This document shows, piece after piece, positions 13,870 through 21,861 of a DNA stretch of 24,769 nt. Every line of letters begins with the position of its first letter. The first letter of the stretch is position 1. A model generated the notes under the pieces. That model made no database searches, was not told the DNA's origin, and saw nothing but the letters and a program-made list of their open reading frames with translations. The translations under genes and the position numbers were made by a program. Source of the DNA: DAOQAU01 sp964640325 (lineage in GTDB: Bacteria > Cyanobacteriota > Vampirovibrionia > Gastranaerophilales > Gastranaerophilaceae); the NCBI GenBank assembly GCA_964640325.1, contig CAZXID010000026.1, positions 1-24,769 on the forward strand. Reading direction: 5' to 3'.

Positions 13870-15309
13870 CTATTTTTCAATATATATAAGATAAGATTCG
13901 CCCATTTTATATTCTTTTGTTTTCTTTCCTTTTGACCAAAATTTAATAAACGGTCTAATGGGAGAATGAGAAACATCATGTGCTATATAAAACCAATATT
14001 TACCTTTAGGAAAAATATCTAGATTTTTTAAATAAAAATCTTTATTATATAACGGCATTCGTCCCACAATTTTTTTAGAATAATTACATGGATAAATTTT
14101 TGAATAAAAATCAAAAGGACTTTTAGACGAAGGTGACAAAACTAAGTTTTCATTAGATTTAATCAATGAAGACAGAAGTTTAGTAATTGACCTGCAATCC
14201 GTCAACTTATAAAATTCTCTACCCCCTATTTGCTTATAATAATTAAGTGAAAAATAAGCTGAAAAATATACTGAAAAAAGTAAACCAATCACAACAAAAC
14301 TAATTTTTTTTCTAACATTTAAAATATCCAATGGTTTTAAAATCAAAATAAGTAAAATAGGAATCAAAAATAAAACAACTCTTTGTTGAAAAGGATAAAT
14401 ATGCATATATGACGAGATAATCAATACTAAAACAGGAAGTAAAATAAAGAAAAATTTATTTTTATTTTCTCTAAAAATTAGTAACAAACCAATTATTATC
14501 AAAATTAAAGCAAATAGAACAAATTTACATGGGTAAAAAAAATAGTTTATATTTTCTACAATGATATATAAAAAATTTGAAAAATTTAAGTTTATAAATC
14601 CTTCTTTCCAAAAAGAATAATTGGAAATATAATTAAAACTTTCCCTAAGATTAATTGTATAATACAAAATTATGTTTAAAACAAAAGGTGTTAACATTGC
14701 AATTAAATCTTTATATTTTCTAAAACATCTAAATAGAAAAACTCCAAAAAATGCTACGAAAATAAATATACTTGTAAAAGAAACCCAAAAAATCAAGCTA
14801 AAAAAAGCTCCAAATAAAAAACTTTTTTGAATATTTAGTTCTTCAAAATCAATTTTATTTATAAATATCAAAAGCAAAATAGCAATAAAAACATCACAGG
14901 AATATTGTTTAAACTCTTGGGCATAATAAATTAATTGATAATTAATTGCAAATAAAAAATTAGCTATTAATATAGAATAATTTTTTTTAAAAAATATTCT
15001 GCTCAAAAAATAAAAAGCAAAAATAGAAAAAATTGAACATAAAAAAGGAACCAACCTGATTGCAAATTCCGAAACTCCAAAAATTAATACCGATAATTTA
15101 CTAAACAATAAAAATAAAGTAGGGGAAACCTGACCATTTTCTAAGGTTCCAATAAACTTATTATTTAACAAATTCATTGCAAGAGAACATTCATCAAGCC
15201 ACATGGAAGAATTTGCAAAATAAACCTTTACTCGCAAAAAAATAGCAACAATAAAAATTAAAATCAATAGCATTCTATATAAATTTAATTTTTCAAAATA
15301 TTTAAGCAA
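13870..15309 (-). CDS. GT-C membrane glycosyltransferase (ArnT/PMT_2-like)
   Basis: A 479-residue integral membrane protein with about 10-11 hydrophobic helices and a soluble C-terminal part (about 385-479). The first periplasmic loop has MWLDECSLA (36-44). D39-E40 match the acidic catalytic pair of the GT39/GT83 family, which moves a sugar from a lipid carrier (undecaprenyl or dolichyl phosphate type) to an acceptor outside the membrane. YYAQEFKQYS (128-137) is another family mark. Its start overlaps the thrS stop by 8 bp, so the two are translated as one unit even though their functions appear unrelated. Base composition is far more AT-rich than thrS, which suggests later acquisition. The sugar and acceptor cannot be told from sequence. 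Confidence 0.85.
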   Translation of the reverse strand: MLKYFEKLNLYRMLLILIFIVAIFLRVKVYFANSSMWLDECSLAMNLLNNKFIGTLENGQVSPTLFLLFSKLSVLIFGVSEFAIRLVPFLCSIFSIFAFYFLSRIFFKKNYSILIANFLFAINYQLIYYAQEFKQYSCDVFIAILLLIFINKIDFEELNIQKSFLFGAFFSLIFWVSFTSIFIFVAFFGVFLFRCFRKYKDLIAMLTPFVLNIILYYTINLRESFNYISNYSFWKEGFINLNFSNFLYIIVENINYFFYPCKFVLFALILIIIGLLLIFRENKNKFFFILLPVLVLIISSYMHIYPFQQRVVLFLIPILLILILKPLDILNVRKKISFVVIGLLFSVYFSAYFSLNYYKQIGGREFYKLTDCRSITKLLSSLIKSNENLVLSPSSKSPFDFYSKIYPCNYSKKIVGRMPLYNKDFYLKNLDIFPKGKYWFYIAHDVSHSPIRPFIKFWSKGKKTKEYKMGESYLIYIEK

Positions 15310-17083
15310 CAGAAAGTCTACCTTTAGTTTGAATTTCTTCGATTAATTTTTTAACAAAATCATCGACTTCAAAAACTCCGATTTGACCTTTTCCTCTGGC
15401 GCGAATTGCAAGCGAATTTGCCTCAATCTCTTTGTCTCCGATAACAGCCACATAAGGGATTTTTTTGTCCTGAAGTGCTTCTCGAATTTTGTAATTCATA
15501 CTCTCGGAGCGATCATCAAGCTTAACTCTTATGCCTTGAGCGTTTATTTTTTCGTAGATTTTTTGCGCGAAATCGGCGTGTTTTTCGTTGCTTATGGGCA
15601 CAAGACAAACCTGAACAGGCGAAAGCCATGTAGGAAAAGACCCCGCATAGTGTTCAATTAAAAGTCCGTGGAATCTTTCCATTGAACCGAAAATCACCCT
15701 GTGAAGCATAACCGGAGTTTTTAACTGACCGTCTTTGTCCTGATATTTAAGCTCAAATCTTTCGGGCAAGTTAAAGTCAAGCTGAATTGTGGCACATTGC
15801 CATGTTCTTCCGATTGCGTCTTTGACTTTAAAATCAATTTTAGGACCGTAAAAAGCTCCATCGCCCTCGTTAATCTCATATTTCATTTTGCGCTTATCCA
15901 TTGCCTCTTTCAAGCCGGCTTGCGCCAAATCCCAATTTTGAACTGTTCCGACATAATTTTCCTCGGGTCTTGTCGAGAGCTCAACATCAAAATCCATATT
16001 AAAAATTGCCATTGTATCTGCAACAAAATCAATAATTTTGTTAATTTCTTCCACCAACTGTTCGGGAGTGCAAAATACGTGCGCATCATCCTGAGTGAAG
16101 CCCTGTACGCGGGTTAATCCAGATAGTGCCCCCGATTTTTCTTTCCTGTAAACAGTCCCCAACTCTGCCATTCTTAGAGGAAGCGAGCGGTAAGAGTATC
16201 TGTTTGACTGGTAAATCATAATGTGGAAAGGACAGTTCATGGGTTTTAAGACATATTCTTCATCGTCTTCGTGAATAAAAAACATATTGTCGCGGTAGTG
16301 CCCTGTGTGACCTGAAATATCCCACAATTTTGATTTTGCAATGTGGGGTGTGTTTACAATAACATAGCCTCTTTTTCTATGCTCAGTTCTCCAATAATTT
16401 TCAACTTCTTCTCTGACTACCGCTAAATTCGGATGCCAAAGAACAAGTCCGCCGCCGACTTCTTCTCTTGTCGAAAACAAGTCAAGTGCTGTTCCCAATT
16501 TTCTGTGGTCGCGCTTTTCTGCTTCTTCCAAAAAGTTTAAGTAATCTGCTAAATCTTCTTTTGTCCAAAAGACAGTTGCATAAATCCTTTGAAGCATTTT
16601 GTTTTTTTCGCTGCCGCGCCAATAGGCACCTGCAACTTTTAAAAGTTTAAAAGCGTTGGGTTTGATAAAAGACGAGTAGGGAATGTGCGGACCAGCGCAA
16701 AGGTCGTTAAATAAAGTATTTCCCTCTTTGTCTTTTGTCAAATACAGCGTAGGATTATCGTTTCTGTGTTCTTCCAGAAGTTCTGCCTTATAAATTTCGC
16801 CCTGTTTTTTAAATTCGGCGATTTTTGCATCAACATCTTGCACAAAATATTTTTCAAAAGTGAGATTTTGTTTGATTATTTCTTTCATTTTTTCTTCGAT
16901 TTTTATCAAGTCATCTTCTGTGAAAGCATGTCCGTCTGTCAAATCAAAATCGTAGTAAAATCCCGTGTCCGTTGAAGGTCCTATGGCAAGTTTAGCACCG
17001 GGAAACAGTTCTTGAACGGCTTGTGCCATGATGTGTGAAGTAGAGTGCCTGAGCACATGTAGTGTTTCGTTGTTTTTTTCCAT
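15302..17083 (-). CDS. thrS: Threonyl-tRNA synthetase lacking the TGS domain
   Basis: Charges tRNA-Thr with threonine. Domains in order: editing domain (1-190) with H13, H17, C129 and H133 of the HxxxH...CxGxH site; catalytic class II core (200-480) with zinc ligands C284 (NCPFH), H335 (DDAHVF) and H461 (LHRVIFGS); motif 2 YRKEKSG and motif 3 GSMERFHGL; anticodon-binding domain (485-593) with PVQVCLVPI and KIPYVAVIGDKE. At 593 residues it lacks the 50-60-residue N-terminal TGS domain usual in bacterial ThrRS. The start is well set by AGAAGGA 4 bases before the ATG, and there is no room upstream for more. Editing and catalysis look intact. It is cotranscribed with the membrane glycosyltransferase downstream. 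Confidence 0.97.
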   Translation of the reverse strand: MEKNNETLHVLRHSTSHIMAQAVQELFPGAKLAIGPSTDTGFYYDFDLTDGHAFTEDDLIKIEEKMKEIIKQNLTFEKYFVQDVDAKIAEFKKQGEIYKAELLEEHRNDNPTLYLTKDKEGNTLFNDLCAGPHIPYSSFIKPNAFKLLKVAGAYWRGSEKNKMLQRIYATVFWTKEDLADYLNFLEEAEKRDHRKLGTALDLFSTREEVGGGLVLWHPNLAVVREEVENYWRTEHRKRGYVIVNTPHIAKSKLWDISGHTGHYRDNMFFIHEDDEEYVLKPMNCPFHIMIYQSNRYSYRSLPLRMAELGTVYRKEKSGALSGLTRVQGFTQDDAHVFCTPEQLVEEINKIIDFVADTMAIFNMDFDVELSTRPEENYVGTVQNWDLAQAGLKEAMDKRKMKYEINEGDGAFYGPKIDFKVKDAIGRTWQCATIQLDFNLPERFELKYQDKDGQLKTPVMLHRVIFGSMERFHGLLIEHYAGSFPTWLSPVQVCLVPISNEKHADFAQKIYEKINAQGIRVKLDDRSESMNYKIREALQDKKIPYVAVIGDKEIEANSLAIRARGKGQIGVFEVDDFVKKLIEEIQTKGRLSVA

Positions 17084-17136
17084 AATTCCTTCTTTCTAAG
17101 ATTGCGAAGAATAACTCTTTCTCCGCTCTTATCTTA

Positions 17137-17165
17137 GTTATAACATTCTCAAAGCATAATTACAA
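17137..17165 (-). promoter_or_regulatory. Candidate promoter of thrS
   Basis: On the minus strand: TTGTAA (17160-17165), a 17-base spacer, then TATAAC (17137-17142). Transcription would start near 17130 and leave a leader of about 47 bases, too short for a T-box. The -35 hexamer equals that proposed for the GT4 gene. Confidence 0.5.
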
Positions 17166-17187
17166 ATTTTGTTGCTTTTGTTGTTTA

Positions 17188-17793
17188 ATGTTAAGTATGA
17201 TTGAAAAGTATGAAAAATATTTAGAAATAGTGGGCTCTTATCTGGATAAATATTTTGAACAACAAAAGCCTTATATCCACTGCAAAGAGGGTTGTTCTTT
17301 TTGCTGCGAATGCGGGGAATATCCTTTTACAAAACTGGAAATGCACTATCTGATGTCGGGATTTTTGAAGCTGGATGAAAAGACCAAAGATAAAATTCGC
17401 CAAAAAATATCAAATTTAAAAGAGGAAAAACAAAAAGCACTTGAAAAAAGTGAAAAATTTTTATACGAATGTCCATTTTTAATTGATAAAAAGTGTTCGG
17501 TTTATGATTACAGGGGAATTATTTGCAGAAACTACGGGCTTATGACAATGTTTGAAAGCAAAGAAAAAAAAGAAACTTTTCAAATCCCATATTGCGCCGA
17601 AGAAGGACTAAATTACAGTATAGTATTTGACAAAAAACGCGGCACAATTTCCAAAAAAATGTGGGAAAAATCAGGCATTGAACAAGAGCCTCTTTCGTAT
17701 AATGTGGGGCTTAATTACCTTCTGGATAACGAATTTACCCAAGAATTAAATATTGATTTTGGCGATCAATTATCGCTTATCGATTGGTTTTAA
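17188..17793 (+). CDS. YkgJ-family cysteine-cluster protein
   Basis: A 201-residue member of the YkgJ/UPF0153-like family, thought to bind a metal or Fe-S centre through a cysteine cluster; the cellular role of most members is unknown. The cluster is visible as CKEGCSFCCEC (C32, C36, C39, C40, C42), followed by ECPFL (C95), DKKCSVYDYRGIICRNYG (C103, C113) and PYCAEEG. The arginine-containing CSVYDYRGIICR segment is the family signature. No signal peptide is seen. Two ATG codons (17188 and 17197) are possible and no ribosome-binding site separates them. It diverges from thrS with 104 bp between. Confidence 0.85.
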   Translation: MLSMIEKYEKYLEIVGSYLDKYFEQQKPYIHCKEGCSFCCECGEYPFTKLEMHYLMSGFLKLDEKTKDKIRQKISNLKEEKQKALEKSEKFLYECPFLIDKKCSVYDYRGIICRNYGLMTMFESKEKKETFQIPYCAEEGLNYSIVFDKKRGTISKKMWEKSGIEQEPLSYNVGLNYLLDNEFTQELNIDFGDQLSLIDWF

Positions 17794-17852
17794 TTTTATT
17801 TCATATTATTTTTTATTGTTTTTTAGCTTTTGCGGAGGTGCCTTTTTATAGT

Positions 17853-18159
17853 GTCCTTTTCTTTCTCTTTGTTGCGATGCAAAGAGAAAGAAAAGGACGA
17901 AAAGAAAGAGAAACGCGCGAACAAAATGCCAAAGCATCAGGGCTCTGCCCCGAACCCCCTTCCGACCTTATCGGAACGAGCAATTATTACTTAACGAAAC
18001 AACAACAAAGCGAGTGTGTTTGAGCGAGTTTTTGAATAAGAGCCTGATTTTTACATTGCAAAACGGAGCGAGTTCGCGAGCTTTAGTTGAGTTTAGTAAT
18101 AATTAGTGAGTGAAGATATAGGTCGTGGCTTTTGCGCCGCTTTTGCCACCAAAAGCGGC
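17853..18159 (+). repeat. Hairpin-bounded dispersed repeat, copy A
   Basis: It fills most of the 482-base gap 17794-18275, which contains no supported gene. The left boundary is a perfect 19-bp hairpin (17853-17871 with 17880-17898, loop TTGCGATG). The right boundary is GCCGCTTTT/AAAAGCGGC (18136-18144, 18151-18159). The core 17968-18106 matches the reverse complement of 20701-20840 over its whole length, including the identical blocks AGCGAGTGTGTTTGAGCGA (18009-18027) and AGCGAGTTCGCGAGCTT (18067-18083). Its function is unknown; it has no transposase and looks like a MITE- or REP-type element. Confidence 0.75.
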
Positions 18160-18275
18160 TAAAGAAGAATGAATATAATTTTATGTTTTGTAAATTTTTA
18201 TAGATAGGTTAATAACATGTTTTACATGTTAAACTTATAATAAAAGTGATTTAAGAAAGTTGGAGAAATAATAAA

Positions 18276-18698
18276 ATGGAAAAGTTATGTTTAGTTTTAA
18301 GGTATATATTTTTTCTTCCAATTTCTCTTGTCGCAGGGATAATTATATCTGGACTTATTACACTATTTTATAATTTATTTTGTACTTTGCAATTTTTTTC
18401 TTTTTATGGGATTTGCTCAAGTCAAAGACCTTTTTTAGCAGAAGCACTATTAGTTTATGTTACTGTTTATTTGTCTTATATTATAATTCCATCAAAAAAA
18501 ATATTAATTGCGATATTGGAATTAGTATTGATTGGAATATTATATATAAGTATTATTTTGTTTAGTCTTTTTTATAAAGGACATTTTGTTCAGGGGTGGC
18601 AAGACACTTTGGTTATTGGTTTATTATCGATTGGAATTGCGGTATATTTATTTATAGACTTACAAAAAAAACGTCATAATATATGTAATGCCGACTAA
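18276..18698 (+). CDS. Small four-helix membrane protein, unknown function
   Basis: 140 residues with four hydrophobic helices (about 8-36, 56-72, 76-98, 110-127) and the short tail KKRHNICNAD. No conserved motif or family is recognised. GGAG (18262-18265) lies 10 bases before the ATG, supporting a real start. It is very AT-rich. It sits alone between repeat copy A and the RNA helicase, with 190 bases before the helicase start; a weak hairpin CTAAA/TTTAG followed by six T near 18770 could end its transcript. Confidence 0.6.
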   Translation: MEKLCLVLRYIFFLPISLVAGIIISGLITLFYNLFCTLQFFSFYGICSSQRPFLAEALLVYVTVYLSYIIIPSKKILIAILELVLIGILYISIILFSLFYKGHFVQGWQDTLVIGLLSIGIAVYLFIDLQKKRHNICNAD

Positions 18699-18820
18699 AA
18701 TTACAATTAAACCATTTACATAGAATATTGATTTCATATTAACTTTTGTACTAAAAAGTACCATTTAGGGTTTTTTATCTTTATTTTCGTGATAAAATAG
18801 GTTTATAGATTTACCTACAA

Positions 18821-18869
18821 TGTAATTTTAGATGCTCTTTTACATTTTAGTTTGTACAAGAGCATTTTT
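18821..18869 (+). promoter_or_regulatory. Terminator-like hairpin in the helicase leader
   Basis: ATGCTCTT (18832-18839) pairs with AAGAGCAT (18858-18865), and TACA (18841-18844) with TGTA (18853-18856), giving 12 pairs with one mismatch and an 8-base loop. TTTT follows directly. It lies 20 bases before the helicase ATG. TGTAA (18821-18825) could pair instead with TTACA (18840-18844), a weak alternative fold. This suggests attenuation or cold/RNA-level control of the helicase. Confidence 0.5.
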
Positions 18870-18888
18870 ATGTAAAAGAAAGAATATT

Positions 18889-20541
18889 ATGACAACACTT
18901 ACCCCCGAACTGCTTGATTCAGCTATGGTTGAAACTCGAGCAATTAACCCGAATGCTTTTACCCCGTTAAATTTATCCCAAAACATTTTAAAAGCGATTT
19001 CGGATTTAAATTTTACGACTCCCTCTTCAATTCAGGAAGAGGCAATCCCTCAGATCTTAAAAGGAAATGATATTATAGCAAAAGCTCCTACCGGAAGCGG
19101 AAAAACCGCCGCATTTGCCATTCCTATATTGGAAAAACTTGATACAAATCCCGAAAACAAAAACATTCAGTCCCTAATTTTATGCCCGACCCGAGAACTT
19201 ACAATTCAGGTTCACAAAGAATTTGAGAAATTAACAAAATATTTAGAAAATGTTTCTGTGGTTTCTGTCTATGGCGGACAACAAATTGATAAACAATTAA
19301 ACGCGCTCAAAAAAAATCCTCAAATTATTGTTGCAACACCCGGAAGGTTGATGGATCACTTGAGGCGCGGCTCTATAAGATTAAATTGTATAAGTATGGC
19401 GGTGCTTGATGAAGCAGATGAAATGCTTGACATGGGCTTTAGAGATGATATCCATACAATTTTGGAAGACACTCCTGTTAATCGCCAAACAGTTTTATTT
19501 TCAGCAACTATGGCAAAAGAAATTGTCGAAATTACAAAAAAATTCCAAAAAAATCCCAATATGATTGACGTTACCAACAATGTTTCAGACATCCCCGATA
19601 TTGAACAACAGTATTATGAAGTGGTTGAAAAAGATAAAATTGAACTGCTTACAAGATTGTTGGATTTACATAAGATTAAATTGGCACTTGTTTTTTGCAA
19701 CACCAAAAGCAATGTCGATAAAGTTGTCGAAATCCTGAAAACCAGAGGCTATTTTTCTGACTCTCTGCACGGTGATATGAATCAGTCACAAAGAGAAAAA
19801 GTTATGCGCGGATTTAGAAACGGCGGAATTGAAATTCTTGTTGCAACTGATGTTGCAGGACGAGGAATTGATGTAAAAAACATTGATGCAGTTTTTAATT
19901 ATGACCTGCCAAGAGATGATGAGGATTATATTCACAGAATCGGAAGAACCGCCAGAGCAGGAGAATCAGGCGTTGCCTGTACCTTTGTTTCAAAAAAACA
20001 GGTGCAGAGTATAAAAAGAATTGAAAGAGCAAACGGAGTTCAAATTCACAAAAAGGAAGTCCCCACTTATGAAGAATTAGAATCTGTAAGAATTAATTCC
20101 TACGAAAAAAAAATTAAAAATATAATTAAAAATGACGATTTGAGCGAATATGTGAACAAAATTCAGTCAATGGTTTCAGAAAATACTTCTTTAATGGAGA
20201 TTGCAGCAACTTTGTTGAAATTATCTCTGAATAAAGAAAGTAAAAAAATAAACAAAAATATTATTTTTGAAGAATCGGTTGAAGAAGAGTCAAAGCCAAG
20301 ACGTTCAAAGAATTTTGGAAGATTTGGGCGTTCAAGAAAAACAAACAATTCAAGGTCTTTTGACAGAAACTCCGGACAAAATAACAGAAATCGAAATAAA
20401 AAAAGCGAACAAAACAACACGCCTTCGCTGGATGAATTAATTCAATCCGTTAAATCAATGAAAAAACCTGATAAAAAAAATTCTGAAAATAAAAAGTTTC
20501 AATTCAGTAAAAAAAGGGTAAAATCAAGAAATAGAGGTTAG
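18889..20541 (+). CDS. DEAD-box ATP-dependent RNA helicase
   Basis: A 550-residue RNA helicase of the DeaD/CshA type, probably for ribosome assembly and mRNA decay. All motifs are seen: Q motif TTPSSIQEEAIP (43-54), motif I APTGSGKT (66-73), PTRELT (100-105), TPGR (150-153), DEAD (174-177), SAT (205-207), LVFCNTKS (267-274), ATDVAGRGID (319-328) and HRIGRTARAG (349-358). After the second RecA domain comes a helical region and a basic Arg/Asn/Ser-rich tail (about 465-550) with GRFGRSRK-type patches, a usual RNA-binding tail. ATG 18889 is chosen; the in-frame ATG at 18832 would place the leader hairpin inside the coding region and add a Cys-rich, atypical N-terminus. It is flanked by inverted repeat copies A and B. 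Confidence 0.95.
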   Translation: MTTLTPELLDSAMVETRAINPNAFTPLNLSQNILKAISDLNFTTPSSIQEEAIPQILKGNDIIAKAPTGSGKTAAFAIPILEKLDTNPENKNIQSLILCPTRELTIQVHKEFEKLTKYLENVSVVSVYGGQQIDKQLNALKKNPQIIVATPGRLMDHLRRGSIRLNCISMAVLDEADEMLDMGFRDDIHTILEDTPVNRQTVLFSATMAKEIVEITKKFQKNPNMIDVTNNVSDIPDIEQQYYEVVEKDKIELLTRLLDLHKIKLALVFCNTKSNVDKVVEILKTRGYFSDSLHGDMNQSQREKVMRGFRNGGIEILVATDVAGRGIDVKNIDAVFNYDLPRDDEDYIHRIGRTARAGESGVACTFVSKKQVQSIKRIERANGVQIHKKEVPTYEELESVRINSYEKKIKNIIKNDDLSEYVNKIQSMVSENTSLMEIAATLLKLSLNKESKKINKNIIFEESVEEESKPRRSKNFGRFGRSRKTNNSRSFDRNSGQNNRNRNKKSEQNNTPSLDELIQSVKSMKKPDKKNSENKKFQFSKKRVKSRNRG

Positions 20542-20572
20542 AGTATAAATTTGTTTTTTTGATATTATTTTT

Positions 20573-20607
20573 GTCATTGCGAGGGGTTGAAAACCCCGAA
20601 GCAATCC
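20573..20607 (+). repeat. GTCATTGCGAGG...GAAGCAATCC palindromic repeat
   Basis: 35 bases with nested pairing: TTGC with GCAA, and GGGGTT with AACCCC around a short loop. The flanks GTCATTGCGAGG and GAAGCAATCC match a palindromic repeat found between genes in many bacteria (recognised from memory). It lies 32 bases after the helicase stop and may double as its transcript end. Confidence 0.6.
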
Positions 20608-20646
20608 AAAAAACTTTTGATGTTCTTTTTTATTAATATTTTAAAC

Positions 20647-21023
20647 CTACTTTCTTGTGTCGACAAGAAAGTAGACAAAGAAGCTCCCGACCGGATCTGC
20701 GTTCATTAGCTGACACTAAGCTCAACTTAAGCTCGCGAACTCGCTAAGTTTTTTTGCAAAAGAGTAATTTTTTAAAAAAATCGCTCAAACACACTCGCTC
20801 TGACATTGTTTCGCTAAGTGTAATTTGCTCACTCCGATAATGTCGAATAAAGCGGTTAGGATAGGGTTTCACTTTGAAACCCTCTTTTCAAATGATGAGT
20901 AACCTCATCATTTGAACCACCTCTCGCGGCGGCTTTGCCGACGCTATGCCTCACAGAAAAAAGAGTGATTTTTCTTTTTGGTTACTTTTTCTTTTTTCGT
21001 CGATATAAAAAAGAAAAAGTAAC
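20647..21023 (-). repeat. Hairpin-bounded dispersed repeat, copy B (inverted)
   Basis: A 377-base element made of perfect stem-loops. CTACTTTCTTGT (20647-20658) pairs with 20663-20674. AGGGTTTCA (20863-20871) pairs with 20875-20883. TTCAAATGATGAG (20887-20899) pairs with 20904-20916. A 17-bp stem (20981-20997 with 21007-21023) closes the right end. The core 20701-20840 is the reverse complement of 17968-18106 in copy A. The tails next to the boundary hairpins share the pattern AAAG-x-x-x-C-x-AAAGAAG with copy A. No gene is supported in the 20542-21114 gap. Confidence 0.75.
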
Positions 21024-21057
21024 ATAATAAAAAAATTTCATTTATTATCAAGGTAAA

Positions 21058-21085
21058 AAGTAATCTAATAAAAGATTATATTCTC
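21058..21085 (-). terminator. Weak terminator after the methyltransferase gene
   Basis: TAATCT (21061-21066) pairs with AGATTA (21073-21078). Read on the minus strand, the stem is followed after two bases by CTTTTTAC. It is AT-rich and short, but placed correctly, about 35 bases after the minus-strand stop. Confidence 0.3.
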
Positions 21086-21114
21086 CCCATTTAAATAAAA
21101 AAATAATTATAATT

Positions 21115-21858
21115 TCACTTCAAAACCTCTATCAAAAACATTTTATGCTTATATTGCAAAAATTCACTTTGAATTTGCCCGTATGAATTATATTTTATAT
21201 TCAATTTTTCACACAACCTTTTTTGAGCTTCAAATTCTTCTTCTCCCTGATTTATAATAAAAATTTTGCCCCCATCGTTAAGGTGCTCTAAAGCATGAGA
21301 AAGCATTTCTTCAGGCTTAAAATATTTTTGGGGCAACCCCCATTTCAAAAGCGGCCTTTCAAACACAAACGGCAAAACCCAAATCATATAATCATATTTT
21401 TCCTCGTATTGTAAAAAATCGCCTTCAATATAATCAGCCTCAATCCCTTTTGTATAATATTTTGCAACTTCAAATCTTGAATAAAAATTATTATAAAGCC
21501 TGTTTGAATCAAGCTCTATGCCCCTTAAAATAACTTTTTTACAATGTTTTTTGAAGAAAAAATATTCCGCCTTGCAAATTGACCAGTTTTTGCAGCCAAT
21601 GTCAAGAACCCTTATTTCGGGCTTAAATTCAACTTTTAAATATTTATCAAATAAGTCCAACAAATACAAATTTTCAAGATAATTTTGTCTTGTGGAATTG
21701 TTTTTGAAATCTTCAAGCCCATATTTTTCAAACAAATCTTTATCAAAAATTTCTTCTTTAGGCTCATTTGGCGGGCAAAAATTTCTCCTTGAAATTTTTG
21801 CCCGCCTTCTTATAAAAAAATCTATCTCATTTTTTAAATTTTGAAAAAAATTACTCAT
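21115..21858 (-). CDS. Class I SAM-dependent methyltransferase
   Basis: A 247-residue cytoplasmic methyltransferase. Motif I is RVLDIGCKNWS (83-93), an SAM-binding G-x-G loop variant with GCKNW. Acidic motif II is GIELDSNRLYN (about 113-123). Motif IV is YDYMIWVLPFVFERPLLKWGLP, and GGKIFIINQGEEEFE supplies the following strand. The N-terminal 60 residues are basic and polar (IRRRAKISRRNFCPP) and may contact an acidic partner. Substrate is unknown; the distribution of motifs does not single out rRNA, protein or small-molecule targets. Its ATG lies 3 bp after the stop of the membrane-protein gene at 21862-22875, so the two are translationally coupled. Confidence 0.8.
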   Translation of the reverse strand: MSNFFQNLKNEIDFFIRRRAKISRRNFCPPNEPKEEIFDKDLFEKYGLEDFKNNSTRQNYLENLYLLDLFDKYLKVEFKPEIRVLDIGCKNWSICKAEYFFFKKHCKKVILRGIELDSNRLYNNFYSRFEVAKYYTKGIEADYIEGDFLQYEEKYDYMIWVLPFVFERPLLKWGLPQKYFKPEEMLSHALEHLNDGGKIFIINQGEEEFEAQKRLCEKLNIKYNSYGQIQSEFLQYKHKMFLIEVLK

Positions 21859-21861
21859 AAA

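Noticed and set aside
17784..18023. 79-codon open frame after the YkgJ gene
   Set aside because: It overlaps the 3' end of the YkgJ gene and runs through hairpin repeat A, giving a low-complexity Arg/Glu-rich product with no ribosome-binding site.
18832..18888. N-terminal extension of the RNA helicase from ATG 18832
   Set aside because: It lies on the leader hairpin, has an atypical sequence for the family and lacks an upstream ribosome-binding site; ATG 18889 gives a normal N-terminus.
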